This document shows positions 50,042-59,028 of a DNA stretch of 64,000 nucleotides, piece after piece. The DNA is from Pirellulales bacterium (GTDB lineage: Bacteria; Planctomycetota; Planctomycetia; Pirellulales; DATAWG01). The notes under the pieces were generated by a model, which saw only the letters and a list, made by a program, of their open reading frames with translations, searched no databases and had not been told where the DNA came from. The number at the start of each line of letters is the position of its first letter. Within the stretch, counting starts at the first letter, position 1. A program made the translations under genes and the position numbers. The stretch lies in assembly GCA_036267355.1 (NCBI GenBank), contig DATAWG010000004.1:27575-91574 (forward strand), read 5' to 3'.

Positions 50042-50554
50042 ATGCAACGGCGACCGAAAATCGTGCCCACGGCGACTTGGACCGGCGACGACGCCGCCCA
50101 CCGCGCTATGTCCGCTTCCGCGATCCTCCAGGGATCGGCCGTCGGGGCCGGCGGCGCGGTGGTCATGACGACGTTGATCGGCGTCGCGGCCGTCGTCGGA
50201 ATGAACTTGCAAGGCCTTTCGCCGGAGACAATGCGTGCAACTTTGGAACACGGCATCGCGTTCCGCGGTTTTGTGGTCGCTGCCGAATGGATCACCGCCG
50301 TGGCGGGTGGCTATGCGGCGGTGCGGGTGGCTGCCTGTCGGCGTCAGACGGCGCATGCATTTTCGGCAGCCGGCGGAACAATCGTGTTGAAATGCATGAC
50401 ATGGCTGCTGTTGGGGAATCCTTGGCCGCTTGGATTGGCCGCGATCGATCTGGCGATCGTCGTCCCGTGCGCGCTGGTCGGCGGATATTTGGCCGCTCCC
50501 TGCCCTCCGCTTTCAAGCGAGGCGCCAAGACCCTCGGCAAGTTCGCTGAAATAA
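50042..50554 (+). CDS. Small integral membrane protein, unknown
   Basis: This protein of about 170 residues has four likely transmembrane helices: VVMTTLIGVAAVVGM, FRGFVVAAEWITAVAGGYAAV, GGTIVLKCMTWLLLG and LGLAAIDLAIVVPCALVGGYL. No family was recognised. The ATG at 50042 is used; a GTG at 50036 or ATG at 50108 are alternatives, and none has a clear ribosome binding site. The opposite strand also has long frames but none looks like a protein. Confidence 0.6.
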   Translation: MQRRPKIVPTATWTGDDAAHRAMSASAILQGSAVGAGGAVVMTTLIGVAAVVGMNLQGLSPETMRATLEHGIAFRGFVVAAEWITAVAGGYAAVRVAACRRQTAHAFSAAGGTIVLKCMTWLLLGNPWPLGLAAIDLAIVVPCALVGGYLAAPCPPLSSEAPRPSASSLK

Positions 50555-50690
50555 TCGCATTACCCGCCTGATTGATGTTGTCGCGACGGTCGATCCATAG
50601 CATCAACTGTCCCGCTTGCCCGCCTCGGAAGCTCGCCGATTCGCACGTTCGTTCGATTCCCGTTCCATCTCCATCGATTTATGTGTCCTC

Positions 50691-51719
50691 ATGCAAACAA
50701 ACGGTAACGGCCGGCCCGACAAGCCACACAAAGATCACATTTCCCGCCGCGCGATTCTTTCCCGCGCGGGGATCTCGGCGGCTGCTTGTGCGTTGGCAGC
50801 GCCTGTGGCCGTGTTGCCGCAGGCGAGTGCCCAAGGGGCCGGCGTCGGTTCGCCGGTTGCCGCTTCAAGCGAGGCGAATCCCTTTCGCTTCGGCATGAAC
50901 ACGAGCACGCTTCGCGGACAGAAATTGCCGATCGCGCAGCTTGTCGAAGTGGTCGCTAAAGCCGGTTTCCAGGCGATCGAACCTTGGATCAGCGAACTCG
51001 AAGACCACGTGCGCCGCGGAGGCTCGCTCAAAGATCTCGGCAAGCAGGTTCGCGACCTCGGGCTGGCCGTCGAGAGCTCGATCGCATTTCCCGAATGGAT
51101 CGTCGACGACGACGCCCGGCGGGCCAAGGGATTGGAGCAGGCCCGCAGAAACATGGCCATGGTGGCCGAAATCGGTGGCCTGCGGATGGCGGCGCCCCCC
51201 ATCGGCGCGACGAATGGGCCGCAAATCGATTCGCAAAAGATCTCCGATCGATATCGCAAGCTGCTGGAATTGGGGGATCAGATCGGCGTGGTTCCGGAAG
51301 TTGAAGTCTGGGGATTCTCGAAAACGCTCACGCGCCTCAGCGACGCCGCCGAAGTGGCTCTAAACACCGGACATCCAAAAGCCTGCATCCTGCCCGACAT
51401 CTACCATCTTTACAAAGGTGGTTCGCCATTTGCCGGCCTGCGGCTTTTGAGCGGACAGGCAGTGCACGTGATCCACACCAACGATTATCCCGCCAACCCG
51501 CCACGCGCGGCGATCAAGGATTCCGACCGCGTGTTTCCTGGCGACGGCGTGGCCCCCTTGGCGACGATTTTTCGCGACCTGCGCGACGCCGGTTTCCGCG
51601 GCACGCTATCGATCGAGCTTTTCAATCCGACCTATTGGCAGCAAGACCCGCAAACGGTGGCGCGGACGGCGCTGGCGAAGACCCGCGCCATCGTGGCCGA
51701 CGCGCTGGCCGCGCGATAG
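50691..51719 (+). CDS. Tat-exported sugar-phosphate isomerase/epimerase-like protein
   Basis: This 342-residue TIM-barrel protein is of the xylose isomerase-like (AP endonuclease 2) superfamily. A twin-arginine signal is visible (ISRRAILSRAGISAAACALAAP). The barrel starts FRFGMNTSTLRGQKLPIAQLVEVVAKAGFQAIEPW. Later strands end in likely metal ligands: ACILPDIYHLYKGG, VHVIHTNDYP and GTLSIELFNPTYW. These proteins act on sugars or inositols; the substrate is unknown. The ATG at 50691 starts exactly before the Tat motif. Confidence 0.88.
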   Translation: MQTNGNGRPDKPHKDHISRRAILSRAGISAAACALAAPVAVLPQASAQGAGVGSPVAASSEANPFRFGMNTSTLRGQKLPIAQLVEVVAKAGFQAIEPWISELEDHVRRGGSLKDLGKQVRDLGLAVESSIAFPEWIVDDDARRAKGLEQARRNMAMVAEIGGLRMAAPPIGATNGPQIDSQKISDRYRKLLELGDQIGVVPEVEVWGFSKTLTRLSDAAEVALNTGHPKACILPDIYHLYKGGSPFAGLRLLSGQAVHVIHTNDYPANPPRAAIKDSDRVFPGDGVAPLATIFRDLRDAGFRGTLSIELFNPTYWQQDPQTVARTALAKTRAIVADALAAR

Positions 51720-51734
51720 CGCTTCGCCGAGCGC

Positions 51735-51756
51735 CGACGCGCGAAACCGCAAGCGA
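51735..51756. repeat. Single arm of the GCGAAACCGC repeat
   Basis: GACGCGCGAAACCGCAAGCG matches the right arm of the repeat at 19857-19924 in inverted form and is likewise next to a CCCTCACCCTCACCC tract (51788-51806). Confidence 0.5.
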
Positions 51757-51812
51757 TTAGCCTGCCGCTCTTCGTCCATCGCCTTCTGCCCCTCACCCTC
51801 ACCCTTCCCGCG

Positions 51813-52544
51813 ATGCGCGTCCTCAGCTACAACATGCACAAGGGGATCGGCGGCCGGGATCGGCGATATCGGCTCGAGCGGATTTTGGATGTTATCGAGA
51901 CCGAAAATCCCGATTTAATTCTCCTCCAAGAGGTCGATCGGCACGTCGCACGCTCGAAGTTCGACGATCAGCCGCGAATTCTGGCCGATTACTTCAAAGC
52001 GGCCGGACATTTGTTTCAGCCGAACGTTCACCTTCGAGCCGGCGCGTATGGCAATTTGCTTCTTTCGCGGTGGAAGCTGACCAGCCGGCATCAGATTTCT
52101 CTGCGGCTAAATCGGAAGAAGCCGCGCGGCGGGCAGCTCGCCGTCGTCGAAACGCCCGAGGGCCCGCTGCATGTGGTCCACGTGCACTTAGGGCTCAACG
52201 AGCGCGAGCGCCATTGGCAAATCGAACATTTGCTGGGGCATCATCTATTTCAAGCGTCGGCGCATTTGCCGACGTTGCTCATTGGCGATACCAACGACTG
52301 GCGCAACACGCTTGCCGGCGGATTGCTGGGCCTGAGCGGCTTCCGGCTGATCACCGCACCGATTTCGCGGTTTCGAAGTTTTCCGGCGTGGCTGCCGCTC
52401 GGCTCCCTGGATAAATTGTTTGTTCGCGGGGGCGTGAACGTGCGGCATGCGCGGTTCGTGCGCTCGCGGTTGGCGCGCAGCGCGTCAGACCATTTGCCGC
52501 TAGTGGCCGACCTGCATCTGCACCGCATGGCGCTCGATTCATGA
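51813..52544 (+). CDS. Endonuclease/exonuclease/phosphatase family protein
   Basis: This 243-residue EEP-fold hydrolase has the family motifs LSYNMHKGIGG, LLQEVDRH (metal-binding Glu), GNLLLSRW, VHVHLGLNERERHWQ, LIGDTNDWRN (Asp/Asn catalytic) and SDHLPLVADL. Such enzymes cleave phosphodiester bonds in DNA, lipids or nucleotides; no feature fixes the substrate. It has no signal peptide. Its last codons overlap the stop of the convergent threonine dehydratase by 6 bases. Confidence 0.9.
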   Translation: MRVLSYNMHKGIGGRDRRYRLERILDVIETENPDLILLQEVDRHVARSKFDDQPRILADYFKAAGHLFQPNVHLRAGAYGNLLLSRWKLTSRHQISLRLNRKKPRGGQLAVVETPEGPLHVVHVHLGLNERERHWQIEHLLGHHLFQASAHLPTLLIGDTNDWRNTLAGGLLGLSGFRLITAPISRFRSFPAWLPLGSLDKLFVRGGVNVRHARFVRSRLARSASDHLPLVADLHLHRMALDS

Positions 52545-53753
52545 TGCGGCGGTCGGCTCGAAGCCGGCTTTTCGAAGCTGGCGATAGAGTTCGACGATGT
52601 GCTGGCGATCGGCGGTTTCCACGGTGCAGAGAACGCTCACCGCCGAGACATCCGGCCCGCAAAAAGCGCGGTCGTGCGCAATCTCCTTGACGCTCGCTCC
52701 GGCGGCGGCAATTTGCTCCGCCAGCCGCGCCAATCCACCAGGCCGATCGCTGATCGTGACCGTGAATCGGCACAGCCGGCCATCGACCACCAAGCCATGC
52801 TCGATCACCCGGCCGAGCACGGCCAGGTCGATATTTCCGCCGGTGAGCACCAGCACGGTGCGGCGGCCAGCGAGTTCGGGCAATTTTCCCGCGAGGCACG
52901 CGGCCAGCGCCGCTCCGCCCGCACCCTCGACGACGCTTTTTTCCAGTTCCGCCAGCCGCAGAATTGCCAGCGAAAATTGTTCTTCGCCGACCGTTACAAC
53001 CCGTTCGATCAACGGCGCAGCCAAGGCAAACGCTCGTTCGCCGACCCGGCCAACGGCCAGGCCGTCGGCCAACGTCGGCCGCAGAGGAATATCGACCGGA
53101 TGACCGGCTGCCAGGGCAGCGCTGAACGTCGGCATTTGCTCTGGTTCGACGCCGAAGATTTGCACCGCCGGGCGCAGCGCTTTCACGGCCACCGCGACGC
53201 CCGCAGCCAATCCGCCGCCGCCGATCGGCAATACGATCGTCTCGACGTCGGGCACCTGGTCGAGGATTTCGAGCCCAAGCGTTCCCTGCCCCGCGATGAT
53301 TGCCGGATTGTCGAAGCCGTGGATGTAGCTCAGGCCGCGCTCGCGCTCGAGCGCATGGGCATGCTCGACCGCCTCGCGGAATGTCTCGCCATGCAGCACG
53401 ACATTCGCCCCTAGCCGCCGGCAGGTGGCGAGCTTAATGAGCGGCGCAAACTTCGGCATGACCACGGTCACGCCGATCGAGAGCAGCTTGCCGTGATAGG
53501 CCAGCCCCAGGGCATGGTTGCCGGCCGATGCGGCAATGACGCCGCGCTGCCGCTGATGGTCGTCCAAGAGCAGCAGAGCGTTGCGAGCACCGCGTTCCTT
53601 GAAGCTGCCGGTGCGCTGCAGATAATCGAGCTTGCAGAAAATGCGCGCGCCGCATAGTTCCGAAAGCTGAATCGATTCCGGACACGGCGACAAAGCCACC
53701 CCGCCGGCAATCCGGCTGCGAGCGGCCAAAACGTCGTCAAGCGAAATGCTCAT
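52539..53753 (-). CDS. ilvA: Threonine ammonia-lyase (dehydratase)
   Basis: This 404-residue PLP enzyme converts threonine to 2-oxobutanoate, the first step of isoleucine synthesis, or degrades threonine. The PLP Lys is K52 in TGSFKERGARNAL; the PLP phosphate loop is PIGGGGLAAG; SAGNHALGLAYHG is the substrate loop. A C-terminal ACT domain (FTVTISDRPGGLARLAEQIAAAGASVKEIAHDRAF) gives likely amino-acid control, matching the single-ACT class. The start at 53753 gives the usual N-terminus; the frame continues upstream into a repeat. No other isoleucine gene is adjacent. Confidence 0.93.
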   Translation of the reverse strand: MSISLDDVLAARSRIAGGVALSPCPESIQLSELCGARIFCKLDYLQRTGSFKERGARNALLLLDDHQRQRGVIAASAGNHALGLAYHGKLLSIGVTVVMPKFAPLIKLATCRRLGANVVLHGETFREAVEHAHALERERGLSYIHGFDNPAIIAGQGTLGLEILDQVPDVETIVLPIGGGGLAAGVAVAVKALRPAVQIFGVEPEQMPTFSAALAAGHPVDIPLRPTLADGLAVGRVGERAFALAAPLIERVVTVGEEQFSLAILRLAELEKSVVEGAGGAALAACLAGKLPELAGRRTVLVLTGGNIDLAVLGRVIEHGLVVDGRLCRFTVTISDRPGGLARLAEQIAAAGASVKEIAHDRAFCGPDVSAVSVLCTVETADRQHIVELYRQLRKAGFEPTAAS

Positions 53754-53759
53754 GACCCC

Positions 53760-53842
53760 GTAGGCCAGGCTTTCTAGCCTGACTGCCGCTGTTTGGTGCT
53801 CCGGCACGTCCAACGCATGTCAGGCTGGAAAGCCTGACCTAC
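53760..53842. repeat. Inverted-repeat element, CAGGCTTTCTAGCCTG family
   Basis: The left arm GTAGGCCAGGCTTTCTAGCC (from 53760) and right arm GTCAGGCTGGAAAGCCTGAC (53819-53838) are inverted, and each arm is itself a small palindrome. It starts 6 bases upstream of the ilvA start codon and lies between ilvA and the desaturase, both on the minus strand. Confidence 0.6.
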
Positions 53843-53867
53843 ACACCGTGCGCCGGCACCGCTCGCA

Positions 53868-54890
53868 CTACTCGGGCTTTTGGTAAGCCGGCACTTTGTG
53901 GACGACGTTCCAGACTAGCCCGATCTTTTCCATGGCACAGATCGCCCAGTAAGTGACGTCGATTTCCCACCAGCGATGTCCGTGCTTGGCCATCCGCTGG
54001 AATGCGTGATGGTTATTGTGCCACCCTTCGCCAAAGGCCAGGAGGCCGACCCACCACAGATTTCGGCTGTCGTCGCTGGTCTCGTAGTTGCGATAACCCC
54101 ACATGTGCGACGCCGAATTGACAAACCAAGTGACATGCCATACGTACACCATTCGCACAAACACGCCCCAAAATACGAACGACCAAGCCGTGTATGCATC
54201 CCATCCCAAATAGCCGACCGCGAACAAGGCAAGGCCGAGGCCGATCTGCAGCGGCAGAAAAAACATGTGCAAGACTCGCAGCACTGGGTCTTTCAGCAGA
54301 TCGGGGCAATATTTGGCCGTTAGGTTCTTTTGCCAATCCTGCCCGAAATAGGGCGTGAACCAAAGCATATGGCTCCACCACGGTCCGTCGTGCGGCGAAT
54401 GCGGATCGCCGGGCTTGTCGCTAAAGGCATGATGCTTGCGGTGGTTGGCCACCCAGGTGAGCGCCGAGCCTTCGCCAGAGAATGTGCCGATCAGCGCTAG
54501 CAACCATTTCAGCGGTCGATACGTTTGAAAGCTGCCATGAGTCAACAGGCGGTGGAAGCAGAGGCAAATGCCCAGGCCGCCGCAAGCCCAACTCAACACC
54601 GCCGCCAACGCCAGTGCCTTCCAGGTGAAAAACAGCGGAGCGCCGAGCGCCATAATATGCACCAAGGCCATCCAGGTCACGACGGTCCAGTCGAGACCGT
54701 TGGCCCAAGGGCTATCGTTGTCGGAATCGCCGGCCACGACAGACGTGGTGGAAGCGGCTGCGGCCGAAGCGGAGGTTTCTTCCGTAACGCTGCAATGGGC
54801 CCCTTCGCTCCGGGTGAGTAATGCCGGAGATGCCGCTAATGGAGAACGAGGAGACGGAATCGTATCGAGATCGCTGACGTGGGTGGCCAT
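53868..54890 (-). CDS. Acyl-CoA/acyl-lipid desaturase
   Basis: This 340-residue membrane di-iron enzyme introduces a double bond into fatty acyl chains, probably at the delta-9 position. The three His boxes are present in order: FHRLLTHGS (HxxxxH), NHRKHHAFSD (HxxHH) and WHNNHHAF (HxxHH). Hydrophobic helices flank them. The first 60 residues are Ser/Ala/Thr-rich and not conserved in the family. The ATG at 54890 is chosen because the frame upstream is Arg-rich and unlike protein. It likely tunes membrane fluidity; no electron donor gene is near. Confidence 0.92.
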   Translation of the reverse strand: MATHVSDLDTIPSPRSPLAASPALLTRSEGAHCSVTEETSASAAAASTTSVVAGDSDNDSPWANGLDWTVVTWMALVHIMALGAPLFFTWKALALAAVLSWACGGLGICLCFHRLLTHGSFQTYRPLKWLLALIGTFSGEGSALTWVANHRKHHAFSDKPGDPHSPHDGPWWSHMLWFTPYFGQDWQKNLTAKYCPDLLKDPVLRVLHMFFLPLQIGLGLALFAVGYLGWDAYTAWSFVFWGVFVRMVYVWHVTWFVNSASHMWGYRNYETSDDSRNLWWVGLLAFGEGWHNNHHAFQRMAKHGHRWWEIDVTYWAICAMEKIGLVWNVVHKVPAYQKPE

Positions 54891-55145
54891 GGGGTTCTCT
54901 GTCCTGATGAATCGAAAAATTTGTCCGGCGATTGGATGCGCTACGGCAAACCGAATTCGCGGGCCGGACCTTTCTTTAGTCGTCGAAATTCTAGCGATTT
55001 CTCGACAAGCGAATGTCATCCATGCGCATACGCCGAGTAAAATCCTTGTAAAAGGTGGCTGATCGTGCAGCCGGACCGCTTCCACCAGCCAAAAAGCGAA
55101 CTTGGCGAACCTAGCGTCGGCCGGCCTTATGCAGCCCCGCCTCAC

Positions 55146-55174
55146 TTGACAACCGCGATTCCGCGCTGTGCAAT
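55146..55174 (+). promoter_or_regulatory. Candidate promoter of the prepilin gene
   Basis: A perfect TTGACA (55146-55151), 17-base spacer and weaker -10 TGCAAT (55169-55174) give a leader of about 90 bases to the ATG at 55270. Confidence 0.5.
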
Positions 55175-55269
55175 GATACCTAAACGACCGCCGCAACTCG
55201 ACGCGGGCCAAAACGACGAATCGAGCGGTCGGGGCATAACTGGGGTTTCCCCCGACGGAAAGGCATCTC

Positions 55270-56814
55270 ATGCCCGCGCTCCTTTTTCCATTCCGCTTTC
55301 GCCGCTCGCCGCGCGCGCGATCGCGCCGCGGTCTGACGGTCGTCGAGCTTCTCGCCGCCACGGTGATCAGCCTGATCGTAATGGGTGCGACCGTGCAGCT
55401 ATTCGGCACCGTCGGGGGCCAGATCACCAACGGCCGATCCAACATCGAAGCCAACGATCGCCTTCGATCGGTTCTCAACCGCTTGCGCACTGATATTCGC
55501 GGCGCCACCGTCGATATGCGAAGCTGGAACCGCGCGGAAGACGCCAGCGGTTATTTCGAGCTCGTCAAGGGGCCGTCGACCAGTTGGGACAAAAACGTCT
55601 CGCCGACGACCTCCTCGACAACCAACGGAGCAACCCTCACCGGCTACACGAAGGACGGCCTGTTCTTTACCACGCGCAGTAGCGGCGCTCCGTTCACCGG
55701 TCGAGCCGTTACCACGTCGAACCAAGCGATCAACATCGAATCGCAAGTGGCCGAAGTGGCGTGGTTCCTGCAACCAACTTCGCTGACGCCGCCATCGACC
55801 GGCTTCACTCCGACAGTTCCGCCGACCTATACGCTCTATCGCCGACAGTTGTTGGTGCTGCCGGGGATCGGAACGACCGTCGCCACCGGCAGTCCGGCCG
55901 TCATCACTGCGGGTAATTATTACGACACCAATGTCGCTCCAAGCGCTTGGGTGCCGCTCTCCGACATTTCTGCCCATCCCGATGGCACTACGGTTGGCGC
56001 CGGCTGGCAGAGCATGAACATGGTGCTGAATTCCTTGGCCGATCTGTCGTATCGAGAAAATCGGTTTGCACATTTCTACCCTCCGTCGTGCAGCAACAGT
56101 AACCTGTGGGGCAACAGCTCGTTTGGGTCGGGGAGTTCGCCCTTCCCGGTCGTGATTAGCCAAGTGCAGCCGTTCCCCTCGACGCCCGCGACCGATCCAA
56201 ACCTGCGCTATGGCGAAGACGTCGTGCTGACAAACGTATTGAGCTTTGACGTGAAAGTGTGGGACCCCTGGGCCCAGGTGTTGCAGGATGCCAATGGCAA
56301 TCCGCTGGTGCCAAGCGATCCCGGTTACGGCAGCGGCACGAAGATCGGCAATGGCGTGTATGGCGCGTATGTAGACTTGAATTGGGGCGCCGGGCTGCCG
56401 ACGACCGCGTATACGAATCCGTCGGGCGTGTCTGCGCCTTATTTTGCATTGGGCTATTACGGCGCGGGGCAGAAATCGTATCTGGCCCCGTCCGGCACGC
56501 CGGTCCAAATGAATTCGCAGACGCAGTTTCCGATGCAAGGTTCGGCAACTTACGACACATGGCCGGCCGGCTACGAGGCTTGGCTCTACAATGCGGCAAA
56601 CTCGGGAACTCCAATCTCGTCGAACCAAGCGTTCGATGGCATGGATAGTATCGGTTCTGGCGCTTCCGGCGGCGTCGATAGCCCGAACGAGCGCCTTACT
56701 TCGCCCCCCTATCCGGTTCCCATCCGGGGCGTCCAGATCAAGATCCGAACGTACGAATTCAGCACGAAGCAAGTGCGCGAGGCGACGATCGAGGAAAGTT
56801 TCGTTCCGGATTGA
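55270..56814 (+). CDS. Prepilin-type (PulJ-like) secreted protein
   Basis: This 514-residue protein starts with a basic leader and a type IV prepilin motif: RSRRGLTVVELLAATVISLIV. Cleavage should be after Gly, with Glu at +5 of the mature helix. The rest is a long extracellular beta-rich domain with few charges and many Ser, Thr, Gly and Pro, unlike short pilins. It would be a pseudopilin or minor pilin of a type II or type IV-like system. A strong ribosome binding site (GGAAAGG) precedes the ATG. It is followed by repeats and then the WXG100 locus. Confidence 0.85.
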   Translation: MPALLFPFRFRRSPRARSRRGLTVVELLAATVISLIVMGATVQLFGTVGGQITNGRSNIEANDRLRSVLNRLRTDIRGATVDMRSWNRAEDASGYFELVKGPSTSWDKNVSPTTSSTTNGATLTGYTKDGLFFTTRSSGAPFTGRAVTTSNQAINIESQVAEVAWFLQPTSLTPPSTGFTPTVPPTYTLYRRQLLVLPGIGTTVATGSPAVITAGNYYDTNVAPSAWVPLSDISAHPDGTTVGAGWQSMNMVLNSLADLSYRENRFAHFYPPSCSNSNLWGNSSFGSGSSPFPVVISQVQPFPSTPATDPNLRYGEDVVLTNVLSFDVKVWDPWAQVLQDANGNPLVPSDPGYGSGTKIGNGVYGAYVDLNWGAGLPTTAYTNPSGVSAPYFALGYYGAGQKSYLAPSGTPVQMNSQTQFPMQGSATYDTWPAGYEAWLYNAANSGTPISSNQAFDGMDSIGSGASGGVDSPNERLTSPPYPVPIRGVQIKIRTYEFSTKQVREATIEESFVPD

Positions 56815-56943
56815 TCGGACCCAATAGGCACACACTCGTTTTGCCGTCCACCACGTAAGTCGGGCCGCCACGGTCGTCCAGCCTTCCAACTCTTTTTGAA
56901 TTGGATTGCGTTTCCCAGCGCCAACGGCATTCGGAGAATGCCT

Positions 56944-57000
56944 CCTACTTTGGTTGCGGCTCCGCCGCACTGTGACGTTATTTTTCGGCTGGGTCTTAGC
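56944..57000. repeat. Fused half elements of families 2 and 1
   Basis: The first part (56944-56968, TCCTACTTTGGTTGCGGCTC) is the tail of family 2. The second (56973-57000, GACGTTATTTTTCGGCTGGG) is one arm of family 1. They abut within 4 bases, and neither has its other arm nearby. Confidence 0.6.
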
Positions 57001-57096
57001 CCGCGACTCCATCATCGAGGGGGCGGTGCTGCGGCCCTCTCGCTCTTGGTTCACTCAGCGGCCACGCCTCACGATTGGCGGCCGGGGCGGTCTGCG

Positions 57097-57124
57097 TTGA
57101 CTGGCGAAATCTGCCGGCTATTAT
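57097..57124 (+). promoter_or_regulatory. Candidate promoter of the WXG100/FtsK locus
   Basis: TTGACT (57097-57102), 16-base spacer and TATTAT (57119-57124), each 5 of 6 to consensus, lie about 95 bases before the ATG at 57221. Confidence 0.5.
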
Positions 57125-57220
57125 TGAAATTGGCCGGCTTGATCTGGAGCGGCTGAGCAAAAGTCGCTACCCTTGCCGGCCACCGATTTTCCCCTGCCCC
57201 AAAAAAGGGCTTCGGTCGCC

Positions 57221-57772
57221 ATGCATCCAGTCAAACCCGTTTCTAGCGAGGAATTGCGGCATTTCTTTTCCGGCCTGACCGAGTATGCCTTCCAAACGCG
57301 TTTGGGCGTTGCCGACCCACCGCTGGTGGAATATCTGGGCCAACTGCTTGCCCGTTTCTTCCGAACCGACACGATCTTCGCCGTGCGCAATCCATCGGGG
57401 CGGAGGCTCGATGCCGTGGCCGATATGCTGGTGGAAGCCGACGCCCGAGTCGGCGAGGCCAAGCGGCAAGTTCATCGCCATATCGGCGATTTCACGCTCT
57501 TCTGGTCGGGCGTCTATCCAGAGGCCCTATCGCATTTGCAACGCGGCCCGCAAAAAGATTTCTTCTTGGACTATTGCGAGCATGGCAAACGGGCCTATTA
57601 CATCGCCAGCACGCTTCCGGCCCGCGATAATGACGCGAAAAAAGAAAACGCTCTGCTAGAACGTTTGAGCCACGACTTCGAGCTGTGCGTGTACGGCCTC
57701 GGCGAAGTCCGCCGCCAATGGGAACGCCGCGACGAAAACGGCGAAGCCCCCCGCGGGCCAATTATGCTGTAG
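57221..57772 (+). CDS. Conserved unknown, first gene of the WXG100 locus
   Basis: This 183-residue helical protein has no signal peptide or membrane helix and no recognised family. Readable segments are SEELRHFFSGLTEYAFQTRLGV, LVEYLGQLLARFFRTD, GDFTLFWSGVYPE and KDFFLDYCEHGKRAYYIAST. ATG 57221 is preferred over an upstream TTG. A promoter lies 95 bases upstream. It precedes the WXG100 gene by 223 bases on the same strand, so it may be part of the locus or simply its neighbour. Confidence 0.75.
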   Translation: MHPVKPVSSEELRHFFSGLTEYAFQTRLGVADPPLVEYLGQLLARFFRTDTIFAVRNPSGRRLDAVADMLVEADARVGEAKRQVHRHIGDFTLFWSGVYPEALSHLQRGPQKDFFLDYCEHGKRAYYIASTLPARDNDAKKENALLERLSHDFELCVYGLGEVRRQWERRDENGEAPRGPIML

Positions 57773-57995
57773 CGGCAAATGCTCGGGTGCTCTAGCGCCT
57801 GCCGCCGCTACTCGCCGCAGCCCCTCGCTTCGGTTATGATAAAGCTTGCCTAGCCCGTCGCTTGCGACGAATCAGCCACACCAGCCGGAAGCGTTCGCCA
57901 GGAAGCGCCGCCAACACGCGTGGCAACTCGCCAACCCTTCGGCGAACTGCGGGCCGCGGGAAGTCGAGCGATCCTTTTCCAATCGAGTTCTCCTC

Positions 57996-58268
57996 ATGCC
58001 TCAAGCAATTGTCGATCCAGGCGAAGTGCGCCGCTTTGCTCAACAGCTCAAACAATTCTCCGGCGAACTGCTCAATCAAATGTCAATGATCCAGCGCCAA
58101 TTGGCCGCCCTCGGCGGCACATGGCGCGATCAGGAGCATAAAAAGTTTTCGGAGGATTTCGAGCAGCAGATGCAAGTGCTCCGCCGCTTCGCCGAATCGA
58201 CGACGATGTACGTGCCGTATCTGGTGCGCAAAGCCGAACGCGCCGAAGAATATCTCCAACAGCGGTGA
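57996..58268 (+). CDS. WXG100-like small secreted protein
   Basis: This 90-residue protein is built of two helices around a central GGTWRDQEHKKFSEDF. The Trp and the following spacing (W, then acidic and basic residues, then F) fit the WXG100/ESAT-6 pattern, although the WxG itself is W-R-D. The first helix is VDPGEVRRFAQQLKQFSGELLNQMSMIQRQL, the second EQQMQVLRRFAESTTMYVPYLVRKAERAEEYL. Such proteins are secreted by type VII systems through FtsK/SpoIIIE ATPases. The start at 57996 gives the normal length. A TATGAT at 57835-57840 is a weak possible -10. Confidence 0.8.
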   Translation: MPQAIVDPGEVRRFAQQLKQFSGELLNQMSMIQRQLAALGGTWRDQEHKKFSEDFEQQMQVLRRFAESTTMYVPYLVRKAERAEEYLQQR

Positions 58269-58272
58269 ACCG

Positions 58273-59028
58273 ATGTCGACTCAAGGCGCCCAAGTCGGTT
58301 CGGTCGCGGCCATCGAAGCGTTTCAAGTCGCGCTGGCCAACTACATCGAAGAGTCGAAGCAGGCCCTGGTGATGATCGATCTCGAGATTCGCCGCGCCGT
58401 CGATTGGGTGCGCATCGATCGGGCCGAACATTGGAAACACGAGATCCGCCGTGCCGGCGACGCCGTCAATCGGGCCAAAGACGATTTGCACCGCTGCATC
58501 AGCTTCAAAAGCATGGATAACTACACGCCCTCGTGCGTCGACGAACGCAAGAACCTGCAGCGGGCCCAGGAGCGCTTGAAAAACGCCGAGCAAAAGGCCG
58601 AAGCCGTCCGCCGTTGGACTCGGGCTATGCAGCACGAACTCAACGAATACGCCGGCCGGATCGTGCAATTCAATGCGGCCCTGGAAGGCGATATCCCCAA
58701 ATCGATGCTCACGCTGAAGCGAATTCTCGACACGCTCGATCGCTATGTACACACCACCGCGCCGCGGCCGATGAGCGAATCGGCGATGGTTCGGCCCGGC
58801 GCGTTGAATCAGCCCGACGACGCCAACGATTCCGCGAGCATGGCGCAACCGCTTGACGAGCCCGAGCAACCGCCTGCCGCCGCCGAGCTGGAGTCGCAAC
58901 CGAACGGCCATTCATCGGCTGCGACGGTGGCCGACTCCGGCGACGCGGCTGCTCTTCCTCGCCCCTCGTCCCTCGCCCCTCGCCCCTCGGCCGAACCGGC
59001 CGCCGGGGACACGGAGGCGCGCCCATGA
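58273..59028 (+). CDS. Coiled-coil protein with disordered tail, WXG100 locus
   Basis: This 251-residue protein begins 4 bases after the WXG100 stop. The first 165 residues are strongly helical, with heptad-like AERLKNAEQKAEAVRRWTRAM-type stretches. The last 80 residues are Pro/Ala/Ser-rich and disordered. Part of that tail (LPRPSSLAPRPSAEP) is encoded by the CCTCGCCCCTCG tract seen in intergenic repeats, so a repeat may have invaded the gene. It has no signal or membrane segment. It might be a chaperone or substrate of the FtsK gene product; this is inferred only from position. Confidence 0.8.
   Translation: MSTQGAQVGSVAAIEAFQVALANYIEESKQALVMIDLEIRRAVDWVRIDRAEHWKHEIRRAGDAVNRAKDDLHRCISFKSMDNYTPSCVDERKNLQRAQERLKNAEQKAEAVRRWTRAMQHELNEYAGRIVQFNAALEGDIPKSMLTLKRILDTLDRYVHTTAPRPMSESAMVRPGALNQPDDANDSASMAQPLDEPEQPPAAAELESQPNGHSSAATVADSGDAAALPRPSSLAPRPSAEPAAGDTEARP

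Noticed and set aside
55399-57054. 551-residue minus-strand frame opposite the prepilin gene
   Set aside because: It is Arg/His-rich without motifs and covers a gene with a clear prepilin signal on the plus strand.
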